Assembly: GCA_002469605.1 (NCBI GenBank)
Contig: DKMV01000192.1
Span: forward strand, 19,832 to 27,241
Reading direction: 5' to 3'
DNA length: 7,410 bases
Source: Leclercia sp. UBA7405
Lineage (GTDB): Bacteria; Pseudomonadota; Gammaproteobacteria; Enterobacterales; Enterobacteriaceae
Shown here: one piece after another, positions 6,196 through 7,410 of the stretch
How positions within the stretch are numbered: position 1 is the first letter of the stretch
Layout of the letters: each line of letters opens with the position of its first letter
The notes under the pieces: generated by a model
What the model saw: only the letters and a program-made list of their open reading frames with translations
What the model was told of the DNA's origin: nothing
Database searches by the model: none
Made by a program: the position numbers and the translations under genes

Positions 6196-7410
6196 ATGAC
6201 GAGTTTTGTGGTCGCCAAGTTTGGCGGCACCAGTGTGGCAGATTACGATGCCATGAACCGCAGCGCCGATGTGGTGCTGGCCGATCCGAATACCCGACTG
6301 GTGGTGCTCTCTGCCTCCGCCGGGGTGACGAACCTGCTGGTTGCGCTGTCTGAAGGGCTGGAAGCAACAGAACGTTTCGTTAAACTCGACGCGCTGCGCA
6401 AAATTCAGTTCGATATCCTTGAGCGGATGCCCAATCCGAACGTGATCCGCGAGGAAGTGGAACGCCTGCTTGAAAACATCACCACCCTGGCCGAGGCCGC
6501 CTCTCTTGCCACCTCCACCGCGCTGACCGACGAGCTGGTAAGCCACGGCGAGCTGATGTCCACCCTGCTGTTTGTCGAAATCCTGCGTGAACGCAGCGTG
6601 CAGGCCCAGTGGTTTGACGTGCGCAAAGTGATGCGCACCAACGACCGCTTTGGCCGCGCCGAGCCGGATATCGCCGCCCTGTCCGAACTCACCGCCCAGC
6701 AGCTGGCCCCGCGCCTCGCTGAAGGTATGGTGATCACCCAGGGCTTTATCGGCAGCGAAGCCAAAGGCCGCACCACGACCCTTGGCCGCGGCGGCAGCGA
6801 CTATACCGCCGCCCTGCTGGGTGAAGCGCTGAATGCCTCTCGCGTGGATATCTGGACCGACGTGCCGGGCATTTACACCACCGATCCGCGCGTGGTGCCG
6901 GCGGCCAAACGCATCGATGAGATCACCTTTGAAGAGGCCGCTGAAATGGCGACCTTCGGCGCGAAAGTGCTGCATCCGGCCACCCTGATGCCTGCGGTTC
7001 GCAGCGACATTCCGGTCTTTGTCGGTTCCAGTAAAGATCCAAAAGCGGGCGGCACCATTGTGTGCAAAAGCACCAAAAACCCGCCGCTGTTCCGCGCCCT
7101 GGCCCTGCGCCGCAAGCAGACTCTGGTCACCTTGCACAGCCTGAATATGCTGCATTCCCGCGGTTTCCTGGCAGAAGTGTTTGGCATCCTCGCGCGCCAT
7201 AATATCTCGGTGGATCTGATCACCACTTCGGAAGTGAGCATCGCCCTGACGCTGGACACCACCGGCTCCACCTCTACCGGCGATACCCTGCTGACCCAGT
7301 CGCTGCTGATGGAGCTCTCCTCCCTGTGCCGCGTTGAGGTGGAAGAGAACCTGGCGCTGGTGGCTATTATCGGTAACCAGCTCTCCCGCGCCTGCGGCGT
7401 GGGCAAAGAG
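6196..7410 (+). CDS. lysC: Aspartokinase III, lysine-sensitive (partial, open at right edge)
   Basis: LysC phosphorylates aspartate with ATP to 4-phospho-aspartate, the first step toward lysine, threonine, methionine and diaminopimelate, in the cytosol. The window holds 405 uninterrupted codons; E. coli LysC has 449, so about 44 C-terminal residues are missing. The kinase motif KFGGTSVAD is at residues 8-16, with ITQGFIGSE and TLGRGGSDYTA in the middle and FGAKVLHPAT near residues 254-263. The first ACT regulatory domain begins about residue 300. The lysine-site stretch SLNMLHSRGFL (315-325, with Met318, Ser321, Phe324 and Leu325) and SVDLITTSE (338-346, with Asp340 and Ser345) align residue for residue with E. 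coli numbering, so allosteric lysine inhibition should be intact. Transcript-level lysine control through a riboswitch is not evident upstream. It is divergent from pgi. Confidence 0.97.
   Translation, partial: MTSFVVAKFGGTSVADYDAMNRSADVVLADPNTRLVVLSASAGVTNLLVALSEGLEATERFVKLDALRKIQFDILERMPNPNVIREEVERLLENITTLAEAASLATSTALTDELVSHGELMSTLLFVEILRERSVQAQWFDVRKVMRTNDRFGRAEPDIAALSELTAQQLAPRLAEGMVITQGFIGSEAKGRTTTLGRGGSDYTAALLGEALNASRVDIWTDVPGIYTTDPRVVPAAKRIDEITFEEAAEMATFGAKVLHPATLMPAVRSDIPVFVGSSKDPKAGGTIVCKSTKNPPLFRALALRRKQTLVTLHSLNMLHSRGFLAEVFGILARHNISVDLITTSEVSIALTLDTTGSTSTGDTLLTQSLLMELSSLCRVEVEENLALVAIIGNQLSRACGVGKE

Noticed and set aside
6123..6353. Short plus-strand frame from TTG running into lysC, considered as a leader peptide
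   Set aside because: No Shine-Dalgarno, no run of lysine codons, and it continues out of frame into lysC.
6169..7200. A 343-codon open frame on the minus strand antisense to lysC
   Set aside because: The product is His/Gly/Ala-rich with no recognisable domain, and lysC is clearly the coding strand.

Overview
The window reads as a chromosomal segment from a member of the Enterobacteriaceae (Escherichia / Citrobacter / Enterobacter / Klebsiella neighbourhood). The encoded proteins closely resemble the E. coli K-12 proteins as I remember them, and gene order and strands match the E. coli locus lysC - pgi - yjbE - yjbF - yjbG - yjbH. Genus and species cannot be fixed from sequence reading alone. 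No insertion sequence, phage gene, tRNA, rRNA or CRISPR array was seen; this is core genome.

Layout from left to right. Positions 1-20 hold the edge of a G-rich intergenic repeat that is common in enterobacteria. Positions 31-3805, minus strand, hold the four-gene yjbEFGH operon. YjbE is a tiny secreted Ala/Thr/Ser/Gly-rich protein, YjbF an outer-membrane lipoprotein, YjbG a periplasmic GfcC-like protein and YjbH a large outer-membrane beta-barrel protein. YjbF/G/H are joined by 4-nt and 1-nt stop/start overlaps. YjbE is separated from yjbF by 63 nt that contain a UUCG-tetraloop hairpin. Positions 3806-4124 are AT-rich regulatory DNA with an RcsB-type box placed over the -35 of a candidate operon promoter. 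Positions 4125-4151 hold the intrinsic terminator of pgi. Positions 4170-5819, minus strand, hold pgi (glucose-6-phosphate isomerase, 549 aa). Positions 5820-6195 are the divergent pgi/lysC control region. From 6196 to the right edge runs lysC (lysine-sensitive aspartokinase III), plus strand, 405 codons present and open at the edge.

How the genes relate. pgi (upper glycolysis) and lysC (first step of the aspartate-family amino acid pathway) are unrelated housekeeping genes sharing a divergent promoter region. yjbEFGH is the paralogue of gfcABCD, the group 4 capsule accessory genes, and is known in E. coli as an Rcs-responsive exopolysaccharide-related operon whose molecular role is still poorly defined; it is the least understood system here.

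The most unusual feature is negative. The pgi-lysC gap is only 376 bp, shows no recognisable lysine riboswitch, and has a perfect TTGACA box about 110 bp before the lysC start, which leaves no room for the aptamer that precedes lysC in E. coli. The other main observations are the RcsB-like box with a partner inverted copy, three copies of a 9-mer in the yjbE upstream region, and the UUCG hairpin inside the operon.
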